From Nostoc sp. KVJ20 (GTDB lineage: Bacteria > Cyanobacteriota > Cyanobacteriia > Cyanobacteriales > Nostocaceae): 58,048 nt of DNA. Positions within the stretch are counted from its first letter, which is position 1, and each line of letters starts with the position of its first letter. Location of the stretch: contig NZ_KV757608.1 in NCBI RefSeq assembly GCF_001712795.1, positions 1 through 58,048 on the forward strand, written 5' to 3'. A model generated the notes under the pieces. That model did not search any database and was not told where the DNA came from. It was given only the letters and a program-made list of their open reading frames with translations. Shown here in pieces: positions 7,901-16,467 of the stretch. A program made the translations under genes and the position numbers.

Positions 7901-9898
7901 ATGACAGAATTTTGTCTTCAAGCTCCCTTTAGTCCCACAGGCGATCAACCACAAGCGATCGCACAACTAACTGCTAGTATCCAATCAGGCAATCGTTATC
8001 AAACTTTACTAGGAGCCACTGGAACAGGCAAGACATTTTCGGTAGCAGCAGTTATTGAGAAAATTGGCAAGCCGACTTTAGTTCTGGCCCATAACAAAAC
8101 CTTGGCTGCACAGCTTTGTAACGAGTTACGAGATTTCTTTCCCAACAACGCAGTCGAGTATTTTGTCAGCTACTACGATTACTATCAGCCAGAAGCGTAT
8201 ATTCCTGTTACCGATACTTATATTGAAAAAACAGCAGCGATTAATGATGAAATAGATATGTTGCGGCATTCAGCGACGCGATCGCTGTTTGAACGCCGTG
8301 ATGTCATTGTCGTTGCTTCCATCAGTTGCATCTACGGTTTGGGAATGCCGGCAGAATATCTGAAAGCTGCCATCCCTCTTCAGATAGGTATGGAAGTAAA
8401 TCAACGCCAAATTTTACGAGATTTGGCAAATGTTCAATACAGCCGTAACGACATCGAAATGGGTCGGGGAAAATTTCGCGTCCGAGGTGATGTCTTAGAA
8501 ATTGGCCCAGCTTATGAAGACCGGATTATTCGTGTAGAATTCTTTGGTGATGAAATAGACGCGATTCGGTACATTGACCCGGTGACAGGGGAAATACTCA
8601 AGAGTTTGGAAGCAGTGAATGTCTACCCTGCGCGTCACTTCGTCACCCCAGAAGAACGGTTAGAAGTAGCTTGTAATGACATCGCCGCCGAATTAAAACA
8701 GCAAAAACTAGACTTAGAACAAGCTGGGAAACTATTAGAAGCGCAACGCATAGATCAACGTACACGCTATGACCTAGAAATGCTGCGCGAAGTCGGTTAT
8801 TGCAACGGCGTTGAGAACTATTCCCGTCACTTAGCAGGAAGACAAGCTGGAGAATCACCAGAATGTTTAATTGATTATTTTCCCAAAGATTGGCTATTAA
8901 TTATTGATGAATCTCACGTTACTGTACCCCAAATTCGCGGGATGTATAACGGCGATCAAGCGAGAAAAAAAGTTTTAATTGAACATGGATTTCGTCTTCC
9001 TAGCGCTGCTGATAACCGTCCTTTAAAAGCAGAAGAATTTTGGCAAAAGGTGAATCAGTGTATTTTTGTTTCCGCAACTCCTGGAAATTGGGAAATAGAA
9101 GTTTCAGAAGATAATGTAATTGAGCAAGTGATTAGACCAACTGGAGTAGTTGATCCAGAAATTTCTGTGCGTCCTACGGAAGGACAAATTGATGATTTAT
9201 TAGGAGAAATTAAAGATAGAGCCGATCGCCATGAACGAGTGTTAATTACCACATTAACCAAACGCATGGCTGAAGATTTAACCGAATATTTGCAAGACCA
9301 CGGTATCAGGGTACGGTATTTACATTCCGAGATTACTTCTATTGAGCGCATTGAAATTTTGCAGAACTTGCGCGAGGGAAAATTTGATGTTTTGGTTGGT
9401 GTGAACTTGCTGCGAGAAGGTTTGGATTTACCCGAAGTTTCCTTAGTGGCAATTATGGATGCAGATAAAGAAGGTTTCTTAAGAACCGAGCGTTCCTTAA
9501 TTCAAACTATTGGTAGAGCCGCGCGTCACGTCCAGGGACAAGCGATTTTGTATGCCGATAATATGACAGGTAGCATGATTAAAGCTATTGATGAAACAGA
9601 CAGGCGGCGGGGGATTCAAACGGCACATAATCGATTGCATGGGATTACACCGCAACCAATAGTGAAAAAATCAAGTAATGCGATTTTGGCTTTTTTAGAT
9701 GTATCTCGGCGGTTGAATGCAACAGACTTGAAAGTTGTAGATGAACATCTAGATGAACTGCCATTAGAACAGATTCCAGGGTTGATTACTTTGTTGGAAG
9801 CACAGATGAAAGAGGCGGCGAAGAAACTAGAATTTGAAGAGGCGGGGAAATTGCGCGATCGCATTAAACATCTGCGGGATAAAATGCTAGGACGTTAA
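7901..9898 (+). CDS. uvrB: Excinuclease ABC subunit B
   Basis: A 665-residue nucleotide-excision-repair helicase-like protein that receives damaged DNA from UvrA and loads UvrC. Seen in order: Walker [10 protein letters not shown] (near residue 39), the beta-hairpin region [12 protein letters not shown] (near 92), the Walker B-type DESH (near 335), helicase motifs [10 protein letters not shown] and IGRAARH, and the C-terminal UVR domain ([14 protein letters not shown]) that binds UvrC. The ATG at 7901 matches the normal family start (MTEF-x-L); an upstream in-frame ATG at 7847 would add 18 unconserved residues. The final codons and the stop lie in a 77-bp segment that is duplicated at 10777-10853. 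Confidence 0.97.
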   Translation: MTEFCLQAPFSPTGDQPQAIAQLTASIQSGNRYQTLLGATGTGKTFSVAAVIEKIGKPTLVLAHNKTLAAQLCNELRDFFPNNAVEYFVSYYDYYQPEAYIPVTDTYIEKTAAINDEIDMLRHSATRSLFERRDVIVVASISCIYGLGMPAEYLKAAIPLQIGMEVNQRQILRDLANVQYSRNDIEMGRGKFRVRGDVLEIGPAYEDRIIRVEFFGDEIDAIRYIDPVTGEILKSLEAVNVYPARHFVTPEERLEVACNDIAAELKQQKLDLEQAGKLLEAQRIDQRTRYDLEMLREVGYCNGVENYSRHLAGRQAGESPECLIDYFPKDWLLIIDESHVTVPQIRGMYNGDQARKKVLIEHGFRLPSAADNRPLKAEEFWQKVNQCIFVSATPGNWEIEVSEDNVIEQVIRPTGVVDPEISVRPTEGQIDDLLGEIKDRADRHERVLITTLTKRMAEDLTEYLQDHGIRVRYLHSEITSIERIEILQNLREGKFDVLVGVNLLREGLDLPEVSLVAIMDADKEGFLRTERSLIQTIGRAARHVQGQAILYADNMTGSMIKAIDETDRRRGIQTAHNRLHGITPQPIVKKSSNAILAFLDVSRRLNATDLKVVDEHLDELPLEQIPGLITLLEAQMKEAAKKLEFEEAGKLRDRIKHLRDKMLGR

Positions 9899-9931
9899 CG
9901 TGAATTTTATGCTGACCAATATTTGCCTAAT
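9855..9931 (+). repeat. 77-bp direct repeat, copy A (uvrB end plus start of a lost Uma2 frame)
   Basis: It matches 10777-10853 at all but about five positions (offset 922). Copy A holds the last 14 codons of uvrB, the stop, and then an ATG with about seven codons that match the start of the Uma2-like gene at 10831 before meeting a stop. Confidence 0.95.
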
Positions 9932-9948
9932 AATATGAATTACCTTTA

Positions 9949-9973
9949 GCCGGAGGTGTGTTTCAACTCCGGC
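9949..9973. terminator. GCCGGAG/CTCCGGC hairpin between convergent genes
   Basis: A perfect 7-bp GC-rich stem with an 11-nt loop, directly after the stop of the leftward kinase gene and 50 bp after uvrB. There is no T-run, so the terminator role is uncertain. Confidence 0.5.
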
Positions 9974-9974
9974 A

Positions 9975-10520
9975 TTAGGCTGATGCATCATCTTTTAAAT
10001 TAGTCTCATTTTCAATTAATTCAAAAAATTGCGAAATCTGCTCCGTTGAGCGAATGTGATAAACACTTTTAGTACTTTGAGCTTGCTTGATGTACTCACG
10101 ATATTTTGGGGTCAAATATTTGTGACATAACCAAAGCACGCGATAGCTAGTAAGCGAACTCTTAAATATTGGACTCTTTTCCGGCCAGCCTTCTGGCGGT
10201 TTAAAAAAGCCTGTAATTAGTCGTTTAGTCACCCACCAGAAATGCACATATAGCGGTAAATCGATAAAAATTAGAGTATCCGCCTTGTTCAGTCTTAGCC
10301 AGACAGTTTCTATGGAACCAAACCCGTCAATAATCCAACGGTCAGTAACCAAAATTTTCTCATGGGTGTGCTTATATTCTTCTTGTGGAACCTCAATCCC
10401 GCCTGATTGATATTGAATCTTGTCTAAGACGTGAAGTGGTAAACCAGTGATTTCCGATAATCTTTTGCTTAGAGTTGATTTACCGCCTCCAGTATTGCCA
10501 AACACCGCTACTTTTTTCAT
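9975..10520 (-). CDS. Small P-loop kinase-like ATPase (topology-modulation/FlaR type)
   Basis: A 181-residue adenylate-kinase-like P-loop protein. Walker A GNTGGGKST lies at residues 8-16, a Walker-B-like strand (ADTLIFIDLP) near 80, and a basic lid-like region with FKPPEGWPEKSP near 110. Homologues are annotated AAA-family ATPase or topology modulation protein; the true substrate is unknown. The ATG at 10520 is preferred over a GTG two codons earlier because AGGA is spaced 8 nt before it. The gene lies, in opposite orientation to its neighbours, inside a block (9932-10776) bounded by the 77-bp direct repeats and containing an attC-like stretch, so it probably arrived by transfer. Confidence 0.85.
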   Translation of the reverse strand: MKKVAVFGNTGGGKSTLSKRLSEITGLPLHVLDKIQYQSGGIEVPQEEYKHTHEKILVTDRWIIDGFGSIETVWLRLNKADTLIFIDLPLYVHFWWVTKRLITGFFKPPEGWPEKSPIFKSSLTSYRVLWLCHKYLTPKYREYIKQAQSTKSVYHIRSTEQISQFFELIENETNLKDDASA

Positions 10521-10830
10521 CGCCACTTCCTTTTAGTGCAATTAAGTCACTTAGTAGACTAGATTGAGGTATGAAACGAAAGCCAACAATCTCAGTCCTT
10601 GAATACCTAAGAAACGCTTGTACCAGACAGATGCGTTGGCTTCATTTATATTTTATCTGTCGCTGGTAAAGCTAGCCGTTGTTCTAATGGCAAAGTATAA
10701 ATCTTGACGCCAAAACGCGGTCTAACAATGCGTTAGAGTCGACACCGCTGATTTGAGCCGTTAATGACAAGCTTCTGCGATCGCATTAAACATCTCCGGG
10801 ATAAAATGTTAGGACGTTAACGTGAATCTT
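10521..10830. other. Intergenic right part of the inserted block
   Basis: No gene is visible. The stretch from 10720 on resembles an integron recombination site, and the second copy of the 77-bp repeat begins at 10777. Confidence 0.6.
10720..10779 (+). repeat. attC-like (integron cassette site) remnant
   Basis: It starts with GTCTAAC, an exact match to the R'' box (RYYYAAC), followed by AATGCGTTAGAGTCGACACC, which follows the order of bases in classical attC left halves (AAT-x-CGTT-x-x-AG-x-CGAC-x-CCGC). A right-half-like GCCGTTAATGACAAGC ends at 10772. The final R' box (GTTRRRY) is missing: the sequence instead passes into TTCTGCG and the 77-bp repeat. Pairing between the halves is weak, so this is at best a degenerate or truncated site. 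Confidence 0.4.
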
Positions 10831-10853
10831 ATGCTCACCAATATTCGCCTAAT
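10777..10853 (+). repeat. 77-bp direct repeat, copy B
   Basis: This is the second copy of the uvrB tail and Uma2 start (compare 9855-9931). Here the uvrB part is only a leftover, while the downstream part continues into the Uma2-like reading frame. Confidence 0.95.
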
Positions 10854-11391
10854 TAGTGTTCGAGAATATCACCAAATGGCGGAAACGGGAATTTTTCATC
10901 CTGAAGAACGCTTAGAATTAATCGCGGGACAAATCATTAGAATGTCAGCAAAAGGTACTGCTCACGAATCAGCAATTACCCGCACAGAAAGGTTGTTACG
11001 TCAACGTTTGGGTGACAAAGTTTTATTAAGAATCTAGTCGCCAGTGCAACTTGATGATTATTCGGAACCAGAACCAGATATTTCAGTGGTGAAGCTGAAT
11101 CCATTAGATTATGAGGATCACCATCCCAATGCTTCCGAAGTATTTTTACTGATTGAAATAGCTGATTCCAGTCTCAAGTACGATCGCGAAGTCAAAGCGA
11201 TCGCATACTCTAAGTCAGGGATTATTGAGTACTGGATTTTAGATGTGAATGGACGCAAGTTATATATGTATCGTCTCCCTAGTCCAGACGGCTATCACAG
11301 TGAGAGCATACTTGCAGAGGATGTGACAATTTCACCTTTAGCTTTCCCTGATTGTGCGATCGCTATTCGGGAATTATTGCGAAAAATCTAA
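10831..11391 (+). pseudogene. Uma2-family putative nuclease, interrupted by an in-frame TAG
   Basis: Two open segments in one frame are separated only by TAG at 11035-11037. Together they give a complete Uma2-type (DUF820) protein of about 186 residues, closely resembling the intact gene at 46389-46964: REYHQMAETGIFHPEERLEL at the start, then SEPEPDISVV with the active-site Asp, IEIADSSLKYD with the Glu, and YSKSGIIEYWI. Uma2 proteins have a PD-(D/E)XK fold and are presumed nucleases. The stop falls in RI-stop-SPVQL, where relatives usually have Gln, so a single CAG-to-TAG change explains it. The ATG at 10831 (or a GTG at 10822) lies in the 77-bp repeat. Confidence 0.9.
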
Positions 11392-11404
11392 ATAATTCGT
11401 AATT

Positions 11405-11440
11405 TAGAAAAACGTTAGTGAGTCCACGAACGTTTTTCTA
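11405..11440. terminator. Perfect 12-bp inverted repeat between Uma2 genes
   Basis: TAGAAAAACGTT (11405-11416) pairs with AACGTTTTTCTA (11429-11440) across a 12-nt loop. Its position just past the first Uma2 frame and its T-rich right arm suit a weak terminator or an attenuating hairpin. Confidence 0.55.
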
Positions 11441-11508
11441 GTCATACTAAAAGAGAACGCCATTTTTTAGCTATCCTAAATCAAGTGAATCATTAAGGGA
11501 TCGTACCA

Positions 11509-12090
11509 ATGGTTGCTTTACCCGACAACATTTTGATGAGTGCAGAAGAATACCTGGTTTGGGAACCTACCCAAGAGGAACGCTACGAGTATTGGGATGG
11601 CGAAGTTGTGATGATGAGCGGTGCTACACGCAACCATAATCGGGTTTCTGGAAATTTCTTTAAGCTCTTAGATGATGCCTTAGCCGATCGCACCTGTGAA
11701 GTATACATTGTAGATGTAAAGGTGCAGGTAGAACCGGGGCAAAAGTATTTTTATCCAGATGTGGTGGTGACTTGCGATGAGCGAGATACTGATCCACAAT
11801 TGGTACAATTTCCCTGCTTAATTATCGAAGTGCTATCACCTTCAACAGAAGCAGCTGATAGGGGGAAAAAGTTTGCCAAATATCGCCAATCTCCAACCTT
11901 GCAAGAATATGTCTTAGTACAAGTAGCGCAACCGGGTGTAGAAGTGTTTCGACGCAACGAACAGGGGAAATGGGTGCTGTCGGAGTATAATTTGGGCGAT
12001 ATATTGCGGCTAGAATCTGTAGATGTGGAAATTGCGATCGCTAATTTGTATCGACAAGTGCAGTTTGAAACTGAAGCCACCGAAAATTGA
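11509..12090 (+). CDS. Uma2-family putative endonuclease
   Basis: A 193-residue member of the Uma2/DUF820 family, which is greatly expanded in cyanobacteria and has a PD-(D/E)XK nuclease fold. Visible are MSAEEYLVWE at the start, ERYEYWDGEVV, FYPDVVVTCD with the active-site Asp (near residue 85), LIIEVLSPSTEAADRGKK with Glu and following Lys (near 105-123), and EYVLVQ in place of the more usual EYW. It starts at the ATG at 11509. It follows the broken Uma2 gene with a 117-bp gap that contains a hairpin, so the two are probably transcribed separately. The biological role of the family is not established. Confidence 0.85.
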   Translation: MVALPDNILMSAEEYLVWEPTQEERYEYWDGEVVMMSGATRNHNRVSGNFFKLLDDALADRTCEVYIVDVKVQVEPGQKYFYPDVVVTCDERDTDPQLVQFPCLIIEVLSPSTEAADRGKKFAKYRQSPTLQEYVLVQVAQPGVEVFRRNEQGKWVLSEYNLGDILRLESVDVEIAIANLYRQVQFETEATEN

Positions 12091-12108
12091 CATCAGAGAT
12101 AGTTAATA

Positions 12109-12496
12109 CTAGTTAACAATCGCAAGTCCCGCAACTCTAGAAAATTCATTGACATTGTGAGTTACAAGAGTCGCTTGAAGTGCTATAGCTATTCCTGCAA
12201 TCAAAATATCCATCGGGCCAATTGGAGTTCCTTGCTTGTCTAACTGGGTGCGAATTTTAGCAGCATCAAAGAGCAGCATTGTAATCGAAGGGAACCAGGT
12301 TTACTCAGCTTAAAAGTTGCTGAAGTTGCTGGGTACGTTTTGCTAGCGAGGTGGATTTTTCAATACCGACTTGTAACTCAAAAACAACGATTGTCGGAAT
12401 ACTAATTTCTTCAGCAGAGATACTGAGAAGGTTATGAGCAACTTGTCCTTGACCCTTGAAGTAGTAAATTAGGGTGTTGGTATCTAAAACGTACAT
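12109..12496 (-). pseudogene. VapC-type PIN-domain toxin, frameshifted and internally deleted
   Basis: The start (ATG 12496) gives a normal PIN N terminus, MYVLDTNTLIYYFKGQ, with the first catalytic Asp and, near residue 41, FELQVGIEKS with the conserved Glu. It stops at TGA after residue 63. The missing C-terminal half is present in another frame at about 12270-12109: LDKQGTPIGPMDILIAG (the third acidic residue) and TLVTHNVNEFSRVAG, ending at TAG. Compared with intact VapC, a shift near 12300 and a loss of about six residues before AKIRTQL would be needed to explain it. The gene starts immediately after the antitoxin stop. Confidence 0.85.
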
Positions 12497-12745
12497 CTAG
12501 AGACTTTCCCGTAGGATGTCTTGTCCCATTTCAGCCCGAATATCTTCCAGGCTTGGAAAGTCTTCTTTCCAAGTTCCACTAAGGGAATAAACAAGTTCTG
12601 CCCAAGAAACTGAGTCTGCTATGTCGATGGGTTGGTTATCATTTAGGTTCTTATTACGAATAAATTCAGCAAAACTCAAGACCTCCCTAGCTTGCTCTTG
12701 GGCAAGGGATTTAACGAGTGCGTAAATCTGTTCAGCGATGTTCAT
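12497..12745 (-). CDS. Antitoxin of a VapBC-type pair (DUF2281-like)
   Basis: An 82-residue acidic protein beginning MNIAEQIYALVKSLAQEQ, with SFAEFIRNK near residue 24 and a C terminus rich in Asp/Glu/Leu (DIRAEMGQDILRESL), typical of small antitoxins of the DUF2281/VapB group that pair with PIN toxins. Its stop codon directly abuts the ATG of the toxin gene (TAG then ATG), so the two were an operon. The antitoxin frame is intact although its toxin is broken. It has an Asp-rich middle and no transmembrane segment. Antitoxins of this kind bind the toxin and usually repress their own promoter, which would lie in 12746-12915. Confidence 0.75.
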   Translation of the reverse strand: MNIAEQIYALVKSLAQEQAREVLSFAEFIRNKNLNDNQPIDIADSVSWAELVYSLSGTWKEDFPSLEDIRAEMGQDILRESL

Positions 12746-12915
12746 AATAGGATTCCAGATAAAGGTTATAAGAATCTTGGCAATCTGACCTTCCGACTGT
12801 CTTTGAATTTGATGCTATCTCCCCAAATAAGTCGCATACAATGGTAAAAATTCTGAAGAAGTTGTAAATAATTACACTTCCTGAAAGGCTAATTTGGGAT
12901 TAAACCAGTTGTCTT

Positions 12916-13512
12916 ATGCAAAGTATTCCATATCAATACCGACTGCTGATTTTGTTTTTGCTGATGGGTTTGGTTGTAGCTGTAGACTACTGGCGTAATC
13001 CCACAAAACCGACAAAACTTCAGGAATATTCGTTTTTAATCGTGTCCGGTTTAATTGGTGCTGGGTTTGGTATCGTTAACGATCAGATTACCTGTACTCT
13101 CTCACCCGCTTACTTTTATTACTTCAAAAATGTTCCTTATGGTTCTAATTTTCGCTGGGAAGTGAGTGAGGTTGGATTTCAGGCAGGGTTTTTTGCTGGT
13201 TTTTTAAGCTACGGCATATTTCTCTTGGTTAATCAGAGACGAAAGTTACCTTTGTCTTATCGTCAATTACTTAAAATGGCACGGTATCCCATTATTTGGG
13301 CAATTGTAGTTGCTCAAATAACAGGATTCATATTTTATTATTTTCAATTTCCCTTCTTTGCCGATCAGATTACGCCAGTAGTTCAGCCAGCAGAAGTTTC
13401 TAGATTTATGTTGGTTTGGGGAATCCATATTGGACTTTACATCGGTGCAGTGTTAGGAATTGTGCATGGTGTAGCAAAGATTCGTCGAAGAGTGCCATAT
13501 CTGTCACTATAA
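12916..13512 (+). CDS. Integral membrane protein of unknown function, four helices
   Basis: A 198-residue hydrophobic protein with four membrane spans: residues about 9-25 (LILFLLMGLVVAV), 40-60 (FLIVSGLIGAGFGIV), 90-115 with 133-155 (AIVVAQITGFIFYYF), and 172-190 (LVWGIHIGLYIGAVLGI). A lumen- or periplasm-facing loop after the second span holds a Cys and many Tyr/Phe residues. The C terminus is short and basic. No enzyme motif is seen and I do not recognise a named family. It ends 3 bp before the convergent TPR gene, with no room for a separate terminator. Confidence 0.75.
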   Translation: MQSIPYQYRLLILFLLMGLVVAVDYWRNPTKPTKLQEYSFLIVSGLIGAGFGIVNDQITCTLSPAYFYYFKNVPYGSNFRWEVSEVGFQAGFFAGFLSYGIFLLVNQRRKLPLSYRQLLKMARYPIIWAIVVAQITGFIFYYFQFPFFADQITPVVQPAEVSRFMLVWGIHIGLYIGAVLGIVHGVAKIRRRVPYLSL

Positions 13513-13515
13513 AGA

Positions 13516-14136
13516 CTATATCCACCCTCGTAATTTTTTATGTACCTGCGCTAAATAGCACATATAATCATCAATTTTGTAATTATCAGCAGCTTTCACT
13601 ATGTAATCCTGAGCTAAATCAAGATTATTTTGAGCTTCGTAATATAATCCCAAGTAAAGATGACTGTAAAAACTTCCTTTTATTCCTTCTGATTGACCAA
13701 CAGTTAAAACATCATCTGGTGTACAATTTCCTGCATACAAATCATATACGCATTGCATAATACGTCGAGGGTCATTTTTCACAGTTAGTAAAGAATTACG
13801 TGCCTCTTCAACCCCTAAAGAACGAGCTATGCAGAGATATCGCCATACTGTTTCTTCTACATCTTGAGCATTCACTGTCAAATCTATTTCAAATTGTTCA
13901 GCGCCCTCAGCAAATCTTTCTGCATAATAATACGATAATCCCCGTTGCCAGAGATACGGTTTAATACGGGTGTCCAATTGCTCCGCCATATCAAAATCTT
14001 GAATAGATTCATCAATCTTGGCCAGTTGAAAGTTAACCATGCCTCGACGAATGTAAGCATTGGGATTTTTCGGCTGATTGCGAATGGTTTCATTCCAGCG
14101 CTGGAGTTGATTTTCCAGAGAATTTGAAAAAAACAT
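13516..14136 (-). CDS. TPR-repeat protein
   Basis: A 206-residue soluble helical protein. Residues about 22-90 form two tetratricopeptide units (NPNAYIRRGMVNFQ, then IKPYLWQRGLSYYYAERF), and a third lies near 155-195 (SHLYLGLYYEAQNNLDLAQ). Proteins of this size with few TPRs usually act as adaptors. There is no signal peptide. It is convergent with the membrane-protein gene (3 bp apart) and divergent from the MEKHLA gene. The partner is unknown. Confidence 0.85.
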   Translation of the reverse strand: MFFSNSLENQLQRWNETIRNQPKNPNAYIRRGMVNFQLAKIDESIQDFDMAEQLDTRIKPYLWQRGLSYYYAERFAEGAEQFEIDLTVNAQDVEETVWRYLCIARSLGVEEARNSLLTVKNDPRRIMQCVYDLYAGNCTPDDVLTVGQSEGIKGSFYSHLYLGLYYEAQNNLDLAQDYIVKAADNYKIDDYMCYLAQVHKKLRGWI

Positions 14137-14256
14137 AAATTTGCTAGCTAATAGGCATTAAGTAGAATATTTTCAGGCTTGGGGAGAACTCGTCAACCCC
14201 TAAAATGAGTCAAGTTTTGTCATACTAAATTCTTGACGTTATATTTCTACTTTTTT

Positions 14257-14736
14257 ATGACCAGTGTGATTGAGTTTCCTTGGCAGCAAGAGGCTATTAT
14301 TCTCCACAGTCAATATCTAATAAATAGTTTTCAGCATTGGACAGGAAATTGTTTGCTAGATGCCAATGCTTCTGAATTTGAAACAGCAAAGGCGTTATTT
14401 GAAGCACCTTTTGTCTTAGTTTCTCACGGCACTGAGTCAGATCCAATTTTTAACTATGGTAATCGCAAAGCGTTGGAACTATGGGAGCTTTCTTGGGAAG
14501 AGTTTACCAAAATGCCTTCCCGAAAATCGGCTGAAGAGGTTGTGCAGGAAGAACGCGATCGCCTATTATCAGAAGCAACAACTAAAGGCTTTATCAATAA
14601 TTATTCCGGTATCCGCACTTCTAGCACTGGTAAACGCTTCTACATAGAAGATACCACCCTATGGAACATCTTAGATGAACAAAATCAGCACTGTGGTCAA
14701 GCTGCTTTTTTCTCTAACTGGAAATTTATCTCATGA
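14257..14736 (+). CDS. MEKHLA-domain protein
   Basis: A 159-residue protein matching the MEKHLA family: a PAS-like fold found alone in cyanobacteria and at the C terminus of plant HD-ZIP III regulators. Recognisable parts are PWQQEAIILHSQYLINSF near the start, FVLVSHGTESDPIFNYGN (near residue 60), a WELSWEEFTKMPSRKSAE stretch, and the RFYIEDTTLWN strand near 132. The ATG at 14257 is chosen over an upstream TTG that would add eight hydrophobic residues. The cyanobacterial role is not known; the PAS-like fold suggests binding of a small ligand. Confidence 0.85.
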   Translation: MTSVIEFPWQQEAIILHSQYLINSFQHWTGNCLLDANASEFETAKALFEAPFVLVSHGTESDPIFNYGNRKALELWELSWEEFTKMPSRKSAEEVVQEERDRLLSEATTKGFINNYSGIRTSSTGKRFYIEDTTLWNILDEQNQHCGQAAFFSNWKFIS

Positions 14737-14870
14737 AACCTACTATTTCAGGGGGTAGTCCTACAATAAATCTTAAATATAATACTGAGATCCATCCATG
14801 AGGTAGAAGAAACTACTTACAAAATTCCGTATTGTAGAATCGCTGTCTTAACAAATTAGGAAAAACGCCC

Positions 14871-15590
14871 GTGGTTCCAATTAGCGATAATAATCCTGCA
14901 AAAATCACGCCTTATGTTACTTATGGACTGATTGCTGCCAACGTCCTCGCTTTTCTTTATGAAGCAAGTCTTCCCCCACAAGCATTAAATGGGTTTTTAC
15001 ACCTTGCAGCTGTAGTTCCACGAGAACTCAGCTTAAGCTTTGCAGGTGTTTCTGTACATCAACCAGTGCCAGAGTGGGCAACTTTGATTACTTCACAATT
15101 TCTGCATGGGGGATTGTTGCACTTAGGTGGCAATATGCTATTTCTCTGGATTTTTGGCAACAACGTTGAAGATAAGTTAGGTCATGCCAAATATTTACTC
15201 TTTTATTTATCTTGCGGTATTTTAGCATCCTTAACTCAGTGGTTCTTCGCTCAAGATTCTAGCATTCCTTCTTTGGGTGCAAGTGGTGCGATCGCAGGTG
15301 TCATGGGTGCATATATTCTCCGCTTCCCTAACGCCGAAGTTCTAGGCGTTGTACCTTTAGGATTTTTCTTCCCGACTTTCCGCGTTCCCGCCTATTTCTT
15401 TTTAGGATTCTGGTTTCTCGAACAAGCCTTTTACGGACTTGCTAGTTTTGAAACACGTACCAACATTGGCATGGAAAGCGGCGGTATCGCCTACTGGGCC
15501 CATGCAGGCGGATTTATCTTTGGGGCAATTCTCGGCCCCCTGTTGGGTTTATTTAGCGATAAATCCCTGAAAGAATCTTGGTATAAGTAA
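14871..15590 (+). CDS. Rhomboid-family intramembrane serine protease (copy 1)
   Basis: A 239-residue rhomboid with six to seven membrane spans. The catalytic Ser lies in GASGAIAG (residue 138, within TM4) and the His in YWAHAGGFIFG (residue 211, TM6), so the dyad is complete. Also present is the loop-1 signature HGGLLHLGGNMLFLWIFG with the conserved Asn. The protease cleaves membrane-spanning substrates; its substrates here are unknown. The GTG start follows the ribosome site AGGA. The next gene is a close paralogue in the same orientation with the same start-site context, which indicates a tandem duplication. Confidence 0.93.
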   Translation: MVPISDNNPAKITPYVTYGLIAANVLAFLYEASLPPQALNGFLHLAAVVPRELSLSFAGVSVHQPVPEWATLITSQFLHGGLLHLGGNMLFLWIFGNNVEDKLGHAKYLLFYLSCGILASLTQWFFAQDSSIPSLGASGAIAGVMGAYILRFPNAEVLGVVPLGFFFPTFRVPAYFFLGFWFLEQAFYGLASFETRTNIGMESGGIAYWAHAGGFIFGAILGPLLGLFSDKSLKESWYK

Positions 15591-15715
15591 CTCTTCATGT
15601 TATACTTCGTCCCTCAATCATACTGATTAATTTAATAGGTGAAATTGCCTAGCCTTCGCAACTGCTAGCCTTACAAGCTATATTGCAGTTAGTCAATAAT
15701 TTAGGAAAAACACCT

Positions 15716-16387
15716 GTGTTTCCCCTCTACGATGAAAATCCGACGCGAATCACCCCGTATTTCACCTACGGGTTAATTGGCATGAATATTTTAGTTTTCC
15801 TTCACGAGGTGAGCCTGTCAAATGCACAATTGAGTCAGTTTTTCAATCAATATGCGGTAGTACCTCAAGAATTAACCACCAATTTGGGTGAAGAATGGAT
15901 AACGTTATTTACGTCGCAATTTTTACACGGTGGTTGGTGGCACTTAATCTCAAATATGGTGTTTCTCTGGGTTTTTGGCAACAATATTGAAGATCGATTG
16001 GGTCATTTAAAATATCTGATTTTTTATTTGGCGTGTGGTGCTTTAGCTGCCTTGTGTCAATGGTTTATTGGCATGAATTCTGAGATTCCCTCCTTGGGGG
16101 CAAGTGGTGCAATTTCTGGAGTTTTGGGTGCGTACATTATCCGCTTTCCTCACGCTAAAGTCATGACTTTAGTTTTTTTGGGGATTTTCATCACCACAAT
16201 CAGAGTTCCAGCACTAGTAATCATTGGACTTTTTGTTGTGCAAAATGTAATATCTGGTCTTGCTACTCTGCAAACAGCGGCTAATATGGCTGTGCAAACC
16301 GGTGGAGTTGCCTACTGGGCCCACATCGGTGGTTTTGTTTTTGGAGTAATTCTCGCTCCCCTATTTGGCTTGTTTAGGCGCGACTAA
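15716..16387 (+). CDS. Rhomboid-family intramembrane serine protease (copy 2)
   Basis: A 223-residue paralogue of the preceding gene with the same motifs: GASGAISGVLGAY with the Ser at residue 130, AYWAHIGGFVFG with the His at 203, and HGGWWHLISNMVFLWVFG. It lacks about 11 residues present after the first helix in copy 1. I place the start at GTG 15716 because the sequence around it (TTAGGAAAAAC then CC then GTG) is nearly identical to the start context of copy 1; an upstream TTG at 15683 would include that ribosome site within the coding frame. Both copies keep the catalytic dyad, so both should be active. Confidence 0.92.
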   Translation: MFPLYDENPTRITPYFTYGLIGMNILVFLHEVSLSNAQLSQFFNQYAVVPQELTTNLGEEWITLFTSQFLHGGWWHLISNMVFLWVFGNNIEDRLGHLKYLIFYLACGALAALCQWFIGMNSEIPSLGASGAISGVLGAYIIRFPHAKVMTLVFLGIFITTIRVPALVIIGLFVVQNVISGLATLQTAANMAVQTGGVAYWAHIGGFVFGVILAPLFGLFRRD

Positions 16388-16467
16388 ATACAGCATTTCC
16401 TAAAACTCGTAATGCTTATGAAAGCTCTGCGTATCCTCTGCGTTAAAATCTCCATATTTGGAAACTA

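Noticed and set aside
13416..13760. 114-codon frame across the end of the membrane-protein gene and the TPR gene
   Set aside because: It overlaps two better-supported genes in other frames and has no motif.
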